A DNA stretch of 64,000 nt from Trichodelitschia bisporula (taxonomy: Eukaryota > Ascomycota > Dothideomycetes > Phaeotrichales > Phaeotrichaceae): positions 507,509 through 571,508 of the forward strand of contig ML996706.1 of the NCBI GenBank assembly GCA_010356995.1, in the 5' to 3' direction. This document shows, in pieces, positions 54,228-64,000 of the stretch. The notes beneath the pieces are model-generated. The model searched no databases. It saw only the letters and a program-made list of their open reading frames with translations, and was not told the origin of the DNA. The first letter of the stretch is position 1. Each line of letters starts with the position of its first letter. The translations under genes and the position numbers were made by a program.

Positions 54228-54987
54228 TCACCAGTCCTTTTTTACCTCAAAGCTCCACTCAAACATCAAATGCTGGACCTTATCATCATCCACGAACTTA
54301 GCCGTAGCATTATACTTCCCCCGCCCCATGAGTCCGCCCGGCGCATCCTGCTCCGCAAAGCTAACCTCGTAAAAGGGCTTATCCGCCGTGTTGGGCGCGT
54401 AGGAGCCGATCATCTCCTGCTGCCCGTGGCTGAGGCCCATTCGTGTAAACTTTTGGATGAGTTTCAGGCCTGAGAGGATTTGGTGCTGGACCTTGAATTT
54501 GATTTTCAGGTGGAATTGGGCGTTTTCTTTGATTGTAAAGGGTTCGGAGCGCAGTTTTTCGACTTGGCCTGGTTGGCTTAGGTCGATGACGATGGGGGGG
54601 CGGTCGGCGGTCTGTGGGTTGGGTTAGGTTAGTTTTCGGTTGTGGTGTGTGGGGGATGGACTTGGGGTCACGTACCTCGAGTGTCAGCGCGAGAATGATG
54701 CACGTCCGTGGGTCGCTTGGGTCGGAGAGGTCCTTGCCCGTCGCCAGGCCGAGCGACTCCTTCCACTTGCGCAGCGACTCGTCCTGGGCATCTAGGGTAA
54801 AACTTTTATTAGCCATAGATTGTGCGGTGAGTGAGGACAGGCACACGGCGAGTCAGACGCCCGTATGCCTTGTGTGGGGAGGCTGCTTACCCAGCTGCTG
54901 GTACTCGTCGATGGTCTTCTTCTCGCCGACTTTGAAGCCTGGGGTCTGCTCGGGGTTAAGATCGTCGTCTTTCACTGGCTCAGCCAT
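54228..54987 (-). CDS. rdi1: Rho GDP-dissociation inhibitor
   Basis: Exons 54891-54987, 54676-54791 and 54228-54611 give 198 residues. RhoGDI extracts prenylated Rho GTPases (Cdc42, Rho1) from membranes. N-terminal regulatory arm: YQQLDAQDESLRKWKESLGL, the switch-binding helix motif. Ig-like domain: CIILALTLETADRPPIVIDL, FTIKENAQFHLKIKFKVQHQ, ILSGLKLIQ, MIGSYAPNTADKPFYEVSF, EQDAPGGLMGRGKYNATAKF and the end HLMFEWSFEVKKDW. Length and motifs are typical. First exon encodes the acidic leader MAEPVKDDDLNPEQTPG. Confidence 0.95.
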
Positions 54988-57329
54988 GGTGGTGGTTATG
55001 AGAGTTGTGAGGAGAGAGAGTGTGTGTACGGAGAGAAGTGAAAGGTATAGAGGAGGAAGGGACGGCTGCGGGGTGCGGTGTCGTTGGCGAAGTCGCGGTG
55101 GTGGGCGCGGGGTTGTGCAGGTGGGGCTTGTGCGGCGTTTCACTGGGTTGGAGCTTGTGTTGGTTTTCTTTGATTGGATGGGGTGGGGAGCTTTCACCGC
55201 TTGGGGTCACGTGGTGTGAGAGGGGGATTGAGGGGTAGATGTGAGTGGAGATGGGAATCGAGAGGGAGAGAGAAGAACTGAGCTCGAGGCCTCAATAATT
55301 GAAGCTACGGATGCAGACTCATATAGCTTACACCAAGCCCAGGCGTAGAGGCGAGCAGCATGTCCTCGCCGTGCTTGCTGTGATATCGCGACTTCTAATT
55401 TACTGCGATCGAGTGGTTGCCATCCGTCAGTCTCGATACAATTTTGCTCGAGGAAAGGGAATGTGCGTGCGAAGATCTTCATCAACGATATGGCGCCTGA
55501 TGCATTGCCTTGTGGCTAGCGTCCAACGGCATTGTCGAGGCGAGGTGAGCGGACGGCAACAAAGGCAATTCTAAGCAACAGCTCACTTTCTGTATTGTGT
55601 TTTCACAAAGAGGGAGAATCCCAATCTGCGAAACAATCTGTGATGCAAGAGTGTTTGGAGATCCAGCAAGCGAGCGCTTGTCTGAAAGGACAGGTGTACT
55701 TTCGCTGGAGTTGAAACGACATCGCTGCAGAGTGACTTCCTTGCCAATGCATACACTATATCTCAGGGGCTGGAATGGCTTCCACAGTAGTTGTGAGTGC
55801 TGCAGAGATGTGGATGAATTGTGACCATTTTATCGTTGTCATCGTGGGCTGAATTTCGGTCCCGAAACTGGGCGGAATGGACAAAACCTTCAACCACAAG
55901 ATAGTCATCTCAAACTCCAGATTCCCCAATCTCGTGATAGCATTATGCCTTCAGGCGGAGTTGATAAAAGGTATCTAGACAATCAATCCTTCCTCTATCG
56001 CATTTATCGTGAGGTCAGCGGACGACATCTCAAGTTTTGCCATGATGATTATCTCGCGTTTGCATCATGAAGGCAACTCCGCAGCACTACCGGCCTCAGT
56101 TATATCACTTGGGTCCTCCGGCTCAACGATTCTAATCCGGCAAAAACGACACCGTACGTGGTCACATTCAGAACAGCTTGGATTCATCGAGCACAGCTTT
56201 GGGCCGTCGCTGCATCCGCACTAGGATCCTCATCAGCACAAGTCTCCCCCAAGGACAAGTCAAAACGTACGCAGTACCACCTCAAACATATCATTGACAC
56301 ATTATCCTCCGTCTTCTTCAGCTCAGCGGCCCTGGCCTGTTGATGTGTAGAGTACTAGACGCAGAGATGGTGTACGGAAGGTACGAAGAGAACAGAGTCT
56401 TGAATTCAGTATTTGTGATCTGGATGAAGAGAAGAGAACGCAAGGCTAAGCTAAGGTACGATATATAAAGTCTGCTCTTCTTTCTGTGTAACCTACCTTC
56501 GCCCCTCCTCGTGGAGACCTCCGCCCCTCTTCGTGGAAACCTTCGCCCCTCTTCGTGGAAACCTTCGCCCCTCTTCGTGGAGACTGCGGTCGCGATATGC
56601 AGGCCTCCCGCCTCCGAAATCCCGACTGGCGGCACTATATCGTCGTTAGCCGATTGGAAGATTCCGCGTACCTGGATTGGACCATGTGCTCTCCCGCAGC
56701 TGCAACCCTGGCCGAAGACGGAGGTGGGGTAGATTGACGGGGTGATAGAGAGAGAGAGATAGAGAGAGAAGGAGGGGAACAGTGACCACCTCTCTTCACT
56801 CTCCACATTCCACAAGCACTAGAACACTCCCACAGGTCCTCCACCCTCTACATTCCGCTTGCGGAAGCTTAAGCAGTTTCATCTTGAGCGTTGTCTCCTC
56901 AAAGCGTCCTTAACAAGCATCCGCTACAGACGCGCTTCGCTGGCTTCTCCTGCAGCTATTGGCGGATCCCCAGTCGAGGTGGAGTACAACGCATCATTCG
57001 CAGTCACGCCGGCAGAAACTACCCACCACTTGCTTTCTTCATCGTCGCAAAGCTGCTTGCTACTCACCAGTCGCAGTATTCACTTTATTGAATAACCGTA
57101 CAAACGAAGCTCTTCGGCAGCCAGCACTCGAACGAACCTCGACGCCCTTGCACCAGCCACACACCAGCCACGCAAAAAAGCAAGGTACACCGAGGAGCGC
57201 GTCCGCCGAACTAAGCGCTATTGGCGCGCCAGAACCCCCCGAACCCCCCGAACCCCCCAAGCCCTTCCCCAGATCTTGCTCCACTCCAACACCCATCAAC
57301 CCTCCCATCCCCCATCGCAAACCATCACC
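54988..57329. other. Gene-free region of 2.3 kb
   Basis: Upstream of RhoGDI and of bqt4. Contains the 22-bp tandem repeat at 56497 and C/A-rich sequence before bqt4. Short frames at 56318-56815 (-) and 56959-57570 (+) follow repeat or low-complexity sequence and are not called. No RNA gene seen. Confidence 0.4.
56497..56584 (+). repeat. 22-bp tandem repeat, four copies
   Basis: CTTCGCCCCTCTTCGTGGAAAC starts at 56497, 56519, 56541 and 56563 with one or two changes in the outer copies. Not a multiple of three, so not a coding repeat. Confidence 0.92.
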
Positions 57330-58785
57330 ATGGTGTCGGCCACGCGATCCCTGCCCGAAGCGCACAATCCGCTGCTCGATCCAGAGCACACTCCGCCGCG
57401 TACGTTCCTCTTTCCTGCGCCGCGTCGGCGCGCGTGCGCCGCGCAATCGCGTCTTCCAGCCACCTTGCCAACGTCAAACTAACGCGCCGTCGCAGTCGAG
57501 ATCCTCGTTGAGCGCCGTCGCCTCGGCCAGACGGATCTGTCCGTCAAGCATATGCAGCTGGGCCTGGTGAACGCAGCGAAGCCGGAGAATTTGGGCTTGT
57601 TCGACTATGCCCACTTGCGCGTGCCGCTGCCCAAGGATCTCAATGGGTCGGGCATCTTTTCGCTGCAGAAGACCCATACGTATCCCGAAAGCTACTTTCT
57701 GATGGTGCGCGCGCTCTTTTTTTGTCGTTTGGTTTTGTGACTGACGATGCGACAGCGCCGCTCGACGGATGGGTACATCTCCGCAACCGGCATGTTCAAG
57801 GCGGCCTACCCGTGGGCCACGGTCGAAGAGGAGCAGGTCGAGCGCAAGTACCACAAGGAGCTGCCGAGCGCCGGTCCAGAAGAGATCGCAGGCAACGTGT
57901 GGATCTCCCCCGAGCAAGGTCCGTTTCTCCAGCGCAACCAAACCCGCACAAACTAACATCACCAGCCCTGACCCTTGCCGATGAGTACCGCATGCGCCCC
58001 TGGATCGTAGCCCTCCTCGACTCCTCCCCCATCGAAAAGGGCGCCAAGGACAAATCCGCCACGCAAATCTCTACCCCGCCCAAGTTCGTCGTCCCGGACA
58101 AGGACAAGCTGTTCACCGGCCCGCGCCTCGACGCGAGCACCATGCGCCGCCGTCTGCGGTCTGCGTCGCCCAGCAAGGCGCCCTCGCTCGCTGCGACCCC
58201 CACGCAGGCGGCGCGCAAGATCGCGTCCCCGCGCAAGCGTGGCCGGCCTAAGAAGGCGCCTGTCTCGGATACGGACGAGAATGCGTCGAGTCAGCTTAAC
58301 GGCGGTGATGAGGTGGGTGTGGTTGTCCGGCCGGAGAGCAGCAAGCCGAATCCGGCGGAGGACGATGTCGTGCGTGTCCAGGTCGATGAGACGGTTCAAG
58401 CGACGGGTGATGTGGAGACGACGACGACGAGCGTGCGCGTTGAGATGCCTGCTTCGCATCCTGACCTTCCGCTCCCTGAGACGACGGAGGAGATGATTGC
58501 GCGTGCGCGCGAGATGGTCGAGGAGGCGGCGCGGTTGGAGGGTGAGGGTAGTTCGAGTGGGAAGAAGCGTAAGGCGGAGGAGGAGCTAGTGGAGGTGGAT
58601 GGGGAGGCGCTGGTGAGGCCGGAGAAGAGGGCGCGGGGTGGCTTGGTCGAGCAGTTGAGGACGGAGAGGGTCAAGACGCGCGCGTTGATTGGGTTGACGG
58701 CTACGTTGGGGCTTGGGTGAGTTTTTCCGTTGATGTGGGAGGGCGATGCTAATGAAACAGTGTCATCATTCCGTACTTCATATAG
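57330..58785 (+). CDS. bqt4: Bqt4-like inner nuclear membrane protein (APSES/KilA-N domain, C-terminal helix)
   Basis: Exons 57330-57399, 57496-57704, 57756-57918, 57966-58716 and 58761-58785 give 405 residues. Bqt4 anchors telomeres to the inner nuclear membrane and supports the meiotic bouquet. APSES-like domain (about 25-165): [70 protein letters not shown]. Next [21 protein letters not shown], a Ser/Pro-rich region with an AT-hook-like KRGRPKK, and a helix [20 protein letters not shown]. The protein ends in a single hydrophobic helix [21 protein letters not shown] (split by the last intron), as expected for a tail-anchored membrane protein. Intron 3 has a GTCCGT donor; the last exon codes only GVIIPYFI. 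Confidence 0.92.
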
Positions 58786-61700
58786 GGATCGCATGCTGGC
58801 ATCTGGCTGACGTGTGGTAGTTGACCTGGCGGGTTGATTATCCGTTCGGCTGTGGTGTGCGCGTGTGGTGCTGATGCGGAGTAGCGGAGGTAAATGGCAC
58901 GGAATGCCTTGTGTGATACCAGGTTTCCCTTTTCTCTTTGTTGTCCGTTGGGTATCTGCTTTTCCTGACATGTCGTTTTTGGTTGGTCGCTCTTGGAGAT
59001 TCAGGGTCCTACTCTCGCGGTGGACGTGGGTCATTGGGTGTTCTAAATTTTTATTGCGAGGCTATCGCTGGCTTCTAGCTACTGGTGGAGGGGTTGAACT
59101 GAACTGAAAAAGTGGCGTTTGGAGGCCTGGAGTTGGCGGGGATGGGGTTGGGCGGGGAGGGAGGGAGGGCGAGGCGGAGGAGACGGGGAGGAGATGGAGA
59201 GGGGTGTACCACTGTAATTTTGGATGTTTCCGGGGATGAAGGGAGAGTTGTAGGGGAGTAGGTAGAATGACGATGTGTCTTGATTTTTGCGTGCGATGGA
59301 GTGATATGGATACGGCGGGGAGTCAAGAGGAAGGTCTCCACATCCACAGTAGCATGTCAAGTGAAGAAATGCGTGTACATAGGAAGGTTCGCGCGAAGCG
59401 GCCGCGGAGATAGACTTTGAGCTTTCCATCCTTCGTCCGATATAGCATGCCCGTCTCGACATCTCACCTCTCATCACCCTCAACAAAGTCATCCCTGCTG
59501 CGAGATGGAAGATAATGTCACCCGCCGGCAAACCATACACCAATCCACCACCTCACGTCACGTCTCCAGCACTCTCTTCTCGGCATGTATACTTAATGGT
59601 ACCATGATTCCCCTCACCATCCTCGCCATCCACTCCTCAACTACCTCGCCGTCAAGCACAAACCGGGATGTAGTTCTCACGATCGTCACCCTTCCTCTTC
59701 CACCATCTCGCCGCCCCCCAGCCACTCATATCCCAGCGAGCCTTACACACCAGCCCTAGTCAGGCCAAGCCCCCGCGGCTAGTCGTTGTGGAATCGGCGG
59801 CCGGGGCTCGCTGCTGCGTCTGGCAGTGGTCGGCGCGAGGCTGGTGGGCTGCGATGGTGTGTATATAGGAAAGTAGTTCTCAATGCAGATGTCGTTGCCA
59901 GCCGGCAGGGCGAGCGGCAAGTGTACGGCTCATCGACGACACGGGCGAGGTGGGGAGCGCGAGGGATGGGACGAAGAGATGCCTCACGATTCGGATTTCG
60001 CGACGACGGGATTCGGAGTCCGCCTGGAAGTATTCGGGGGAGCGGAGCGGGGACTAGCACCGCACTGCTGATTTCGGAGGCCCGATGCCCATGAAGCTGT
60101 GCGCGGTGGTGTTTGAGCATCAAGTCGTAAAAGAGGCGCTGCTTGGGCGTGAGGGACGAGCGTGAGGGTCTCCGCAAGCTCGGGAGCTATATGACCAATT
60201 GCCTGCCGGACCGGGGGATGGGTCTTTCCTTGGATGATGGGAATGGTTAAGCTTTCCTTGGTGTCCAGGAGGAGGAGCAGGGAGAGTTGTGGGCGTTTGA
60301 TGTGTCGAGGTGGGTTCGTCGTGCCATGCTGTTGGGTAAACTAACTGAGGTACTGTAGATGGCCGAAACGCCGCCAAAATGACCTCCAGTCTCCATCCCG
60401 CAGCCAGACGCATCCCTTCTTGTCCTCGCGTTCCACCGTCTGAGTCTTGCGGGTAGAGCGATGAACCGATTCACCTCGTCTGCCTTGGCCTTCTTCGGCT
60501 TGGTGTTTGGGGCAGGCTCAAGGACAGAAGTGGCTACCACAGTGCATGTCTTATCCGCGGAAGACTCCTTACGAGATGGAGCAGGGTGCGTTGCTTTGGG
60601 AGTCGTTGCATCGGAAGAACCGCCATCTGCAAAAGCAGTGGATGCCTCGTGAGCAACGGCGGCCGTGGGATGTACGGTCAATCCCACAGACGTTGAGGGC
60701 TGCTCGTCGAAAAAGTCCTGTTGTGCGGGGGCGAGCTCACCGCACGATCAAGGTCAAGTGCTAGGCAAGCCGTGCTTCGTTGTCGCTCTTTCTGAGCCTT
60801 TCGGACAGTGATTACTGCTCGGGGGCGCGAATGGAAAAGGATCCGTCGAGAGTGTCGTGTCCATGGACTGGGACTGAATGCCATTTCCCGGTTAGACCAG
60901 CCCCTAGAAAAACTCCGTCCCGTCTTCGGTCGTCCAGATCCATACATACTCGTCGTCGTGGTATGTAAACCGCGAGCCTTCGAACAGGTTGCATGGCCCA
61001 GGGATCCAGATGTCACTGAAGAAGTCGAGGCCGATGCGCAGACCCTCTGCCGTCGAGGCCTCGAGTCAGGGGAGGCGTGAGGTGGTGCGTTGAGGGGAGG
61101 TGGTGCAATGTGAGATGGAATGCGAAGGGTTGATGAGCACGGGGATGGCGTTGGTGAGGTTGGAGGTGAGGGTTGGAGAGAGGCTGGACTTGCGGTGTGG
61201 ACGGTGGGAGTGGTTGGTTTTGGGGGCTGTGTATGCGGAGTCCGCGCTATTGAGCGAGAAGGACAACCCGGTCCGTTCCCAAGAGTTGAGGTCCGCGGAT
61301 TTGTGGGCGAGCGGTCGGGCGAGACAGTCGGTGATCATCTCGTCGGGTGCGGAGAGGCATAAGAAGATAATGGTGGATGCAGGAGATGTGAAAGCAATGT
61401 CATCCTCGATGAGTTCGAACATCACACCGTCCCCAAAGTCCTTGCCAGTAGGCCAGATCCACCGCCAGTGTAAGGCTACTAGAAGGAGATCGCCTTTGTT
61501 GTGCATTAAGAACCTCTTGATCGTCAAACAGGCGCCGAGATGCGTGAAGTCGTTGAGTTCCCGAAGTGTCATGCGTATGACCTCCGGCTTCAAACCACTT
61601 CATAGAAGTGCTTTACAGCAATGGTCGGATTGACCCGAAGATGGCGCGGCCTCTTCGAAAGCTCTTCCGTGGGGTCTCGGCTGGCCACGAACAGTGGAGC

Positions 61701-61900
61701 CGGAGCTGAGTTTCGTGCGGTTGATCATGAGACACCGAGGTGGTCGTCCTCCTGACATACCTCCGAAAACTGACACTCGAAGCTAAAAGGGAAGTTAGAC
61801 CGATGACAAGAGGTAGTTCCAGCACAAATTCTCACCATCCGTGTAGCTGCGTCTCCATCGGGCCGGCGAGGCAGAGGGGTGGAGATTGATGTGAGAGGGT
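58786..61900. other. Gene-poor 3-kb region, no supported gene
   Basis: Many medium frames, none with a consistent family pattern. Small stretches look protein-like on the - strand, e.g. SDIWIPGPCNLFEGSRF with DDEYVWIWTTEDG around 61020-60910, and TIKRFLMHNKGDLLLVALHW around 61540-61460, but no splice pattern joins them. They may be decayed genes. A G/A-rich tract runs 59110-59200. Confidence 0.4.
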
Positions 61901-61989
61901 GGCTTGAGGTCTGTGGAATTGCCCATCGTTTTCAACACAGCCAACCATTCTTCTCCTCTGCTGCCTGCTCCTTGCTCTGTTGCTCCCCT

Positions 61990-62804
61990 TCCCACTCGAC
62001 ACCTGCTAAGGTGCGATGGCTGCATGCAGGTACGGCCTGATAGCACCGAATACAACTGGAAGATGATGCCCTTTCCGAGCACCGTTCGAGCTATCAGGAG
62101 TACGTCGCCTTCCTAGTATACCAGGAGTTTTAGCGCCTGTACCAGCTGCAAGTGTGGCTCATGGCCGCCGAAAGGATGGAGCACCTTCAACGCATCCAGT
62201 TGTTCTTCTCCGAGTCTGCTGATAGGCGATAGCTGAATACACGTGCGACCTGTTAGCAGCGCGTAGAGCTGGAAGATGATGCTCTTTCCGAACGCGAGAG
62301 CACGTCGCCTTCCTGGTATGCCAAGCGTTTCGGCGCCTGTACCTGCTGCGGGTGCGGCTCATGGCCACCGGAAGGATGGAGCACCTTCAACGCATCCAGT
62401 TGCTCTTCTCCGGGGCTATTGAGGGGTGAGAGCTACATACACGTGCAACCCAGCTAGCCAGCGACGGGATAGCTGGAAGACGATACTCTTCCCGAACGCC
62501 GTTCGGGATATCAGGAGCATGTCGCCCTCCTGGTATACCGAGAATTTTAGCGCATGTACTTGCTGCGGGTGTGGCTCATGGCCGCCGGAGAAATCGATCG
62601 CCTTTAACACATCCAGTTGCTCTGCTCCAAATTTTTGAGGGGCGGTAGCTGCAGACACGTACGGCCTGTTAGCAGCGGGTAAAGCTGGAAGATAATACTC
62701 TTCCCGAACGCCGTTCGGGATATCAGGAGCACGTCGCCCTCCTGGTATAACAGGCGTTTCAGCGTCTGTGCCTGCCGCACGTGCGCCCACACCCATCTAG
62801 CCAT
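61990..62804 (-). repeat. Four tandem ~210-bp copies of a helicase Walker-A fragment
   Basis: Units share TTTCCGA/TTCCCGA at 62072, 62285, 62489 and 62701 (spacing 204-213 bp). On the - strand each codes a piece of a RecQ/DEAD-type helicase: GAEQLDVLKAIDFSGGHEP, PQQVHALKFSVYQEGDMLLI then the P-loop ISRTAFGKSIIFQL, PLLTGRTC and, in one copy, PPLKNLEQSNW. Only this ~65-residue portion (around motifs 0 and I) is present; the downstream helicase motifs (DEAH, SAT, motifs IV-VI) are absent. Copies are diverged from each other. Fragment of a gene rather than a functional helicase. Confidence 0.7.
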
Positions 62805-63345
62805 CGTAACCTCGGATCAACCTCCGCGGTGCCGGCGGACGAAACATCGGTAGAATCGAAAAACCTTGGACCAGAGCCAGATAATCCGAGCCGAGTGCCA
62901 CCCATACTCTCAGCGAAACGGGGTTTCGAATTGGACGCCCTTTCCCACATTCGGTGCGCGATGGGTATATGACGGGCGTGGGACATCGCCGGGCTCGATG
63001 GTGTTGCGGAAGAGAGCAACCGGGCAGGTGTTTGTACGGGTACGGTACCAGAGCGATGGAACTCAAGGGCGCCAGCAGACAAAGCCCGGCTAGCATACTG
63101 GACGGAAGCCCTTGGTAGGGGGTGAGTCGAGGCCATGCGCGGCATCAGGAAGAAGTGCAGACCGCAGGCCGGGGTGTCCGTGGTCAATGAGTCTTTCTTG
63201 TGTCACAGCAGAGCAGATGGTTCGCAACTTCGGGTCTTCCTCGCAGGCACATCGCGGAGCGTGTGGCGGGCCAAGGGAGGCATTGCCGTGCCCCAGCTGG
63301 TGCGCTGAAGGCTTCGAGGAAATGATGAAACGTTTCCCAGAAGCG

Positions 63346-63561
63346 TCACACTACGTTCCAACAGTCGACTAGGCGTACCATTACAATTGCTGGGTTGTTG
63401 ATGGCGAAGAAGAGGCCCTTCCTGAAGGGATTATACACAACACTGACCACGGGCTGCTTGACGGCGGACAAGGAGGGCAAAATTGCTGTGCTCCGGAAGG
63501 CGTGAATGAAGTTCAGAGTCTCATCAATGGAGTCGACAACGAAAGTGAGTGGAACGCGCAC
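63346..63561 (-). pseudogene. Inositol monophosphatase-like fragment
   Basis: An open stretch of 71 codons contains VVDSIDETLNFIHAF, matching the IMPase motif (W)xxDPxDGTxNFxHxFP, followed by STAILPSLSAVKQPVVSVVYNPFR and LFFAI, the next strands of that fold. The metal-binding Pro and Gly of DPxDG are changed to Ser and Glu, and the N-terminal metal site (GEES) and the C-terminal WDxA motif are not found nearby. Host-gene relic rather than an active enzyme. Confidence 0.6.
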
Positions 63562-63710
63562 TCCCGAGGCTCCCGGCTCCGCGTGCGGAGGGTGCGAGTC
63601 GGATTCGCCTCGTCGGGCTTAAGCCAAGGGACAGAGTGGAAAAGGATGCTCAGTTTTTGGAATTTATAGAGCCAACCACGCCCGTCGGCGGAGGCCTGGA
63701 CATCGAGCTC

Positions 63711-64000
63711 CTAAAGGAAGGGATGGAGTTTTTGGGCTGTCTGATTTTGGCGACGGGTAAGGGGAGTTGGTGTGAAAGTGAAGGGCCGGGTCGTATATTC
63801 TTCGGCCGGGACGGGTTCTCCAGGCCTGTATGGAGACCGGCCGGTTGCTGACTGAACTCACCGGGCGAAGGCGACCCATCCTTCGGGGTATGTAGGCGGC
63901 ACGTAAGACTTGGACTTCTTCGAGGGCTCGTCAGCCCAATTTGAAGCGTCTTTCTTTCGCCGCTTGGAGGCGGCCTCAATGCCGGCATGGGTGCTGGCGC
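63711..64000 (-). CDS. 3' end of an unrecognised gene entering from the right edge
   Basis: Two terminal exons: 63862-64000 (continues past the window) and 63711-63825, joined by a 36-nt intron (GTGAGT donor, ACAG acceptor), short even for this genome. The sequence is basic and then Thr/Pro-rich: EAASKRRKKDASNWADEPSK, YVPPTYPEGWVAFARPGEPV, FTFTPTPLTRRQNQTAQK and the end LHPFL. No family recognised. The nearby relics mean it could also be part of a decayed gene. Confidence 0.4.

Noticed and set aside
60247-61593. Candidate genes on the - strand (146- and 175-codon frames)
   Set aside because: Some protein-like words but no consistent splicing, start or family; left as possible decayed sequence.
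1-64000. tRNA or rRNA genes
   Set aside because: Scanned by eye for B-box-type GGTTCGANTCC with a matching A-box and for rRNA core motifs; none convincing. A tRNAscan-type run would settle it.

Overview
This 64-kb window is nuclear DNA of a filamentous ascomycete (Pezizomycotina). The evidence is dense protein genes on both strands, about 66 short introns (mostly 40-70 nt) with GT...AG ends and CTAAC/CTGAC-like branch sites, and gene types typical of these fungi: a fused molybdopterin synthase/insertase (cnxE), Bqt4, Kei1, Ppg1, a two-domain uridine kinase and a mannoprotein-like secreted repeat protein. All gene models were spliced by eye and checked for frame. Species and class cannot be told from the sequence alone.

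Layout. 1-9.5 kb: the 5' part of an unrecognised low-complexity gene (-), a small coiled-coil candidate (+), ATP synthase subunit f (-) and complex I NDUFS4 (+) back to back on one promoter, then the checkpoint protein Bub3 (+), RNase P/MRP subunit Pop5 (-, with two giant C/G homopolymers) and the kinetochore protein Nuf2 (+). 9.8-15.5 kb: Gid8 (-), uridine kinase (+), a short-chain dehydrogenase (-) and thioredoxin (-). 16.4-23.2 kb: a divergent histone H4 variant with a long N-terminal tail (+), a secreted protein with three internal repeats and dibasic sites (+), an aldehyde dehydrogenase (+) and a small unknown gene (+). 23.4-36.9 kb: Mdm33/She9 (-), a HAD phosphatase (+), a GH16 glucanase (-), Kei1 (-), Gpn2 (-), a TMEM42-like transporter-fold protein (-), TFIIA gamma (-), the V-ATPase proteolipid c'' (+) and CnxE (+).

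36.9-39.8 kb has no host gene and holds four tandem ~700-bp units with Gag-like reading frames, followed by a 21-bp tandem repeat. 40.4-46.8 kb: a large protein with an XPF-like/HhH C-terminus (Zip2/SHOC1-like, +), an unrecognised protein (-) and AP-3 beta (+, with a 93-base N gap). 46.8-49.9 kb is a complex repeat field: three copies of a ~100-bp block that begins at the AP-3 beta stop codon, and a long series of short repeats, almost all of which can fold as ACTCT...AGAGT hairpins with paired changes in the stem. 50-58.8 kb: an RGG-rich unknown protein (-), phosphatase Ppg1 (+), RhoGDI (-) and Bqt4 (+). 58.8-64 kb is gene-poor, with four tandem ~210-bp copies of a helicase Walker-A fragment, an inositol-monophosphatase fragment and the 3' end of a gene entering from the right.

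Functional themes: mitochondrial respiration (subunit f, NDUFS4, Mdm33), chromosome segregation and meiosis (Bub3, Nuf2, Bqt4, Zip2-like, H4 variant), and membrane traffic/ion transport (AP-3 beta, Vma16, Kei1, RhoGDI). The most notable items are the hairpin array, the tailed H4 variant and the Kex2-site repeat protein.
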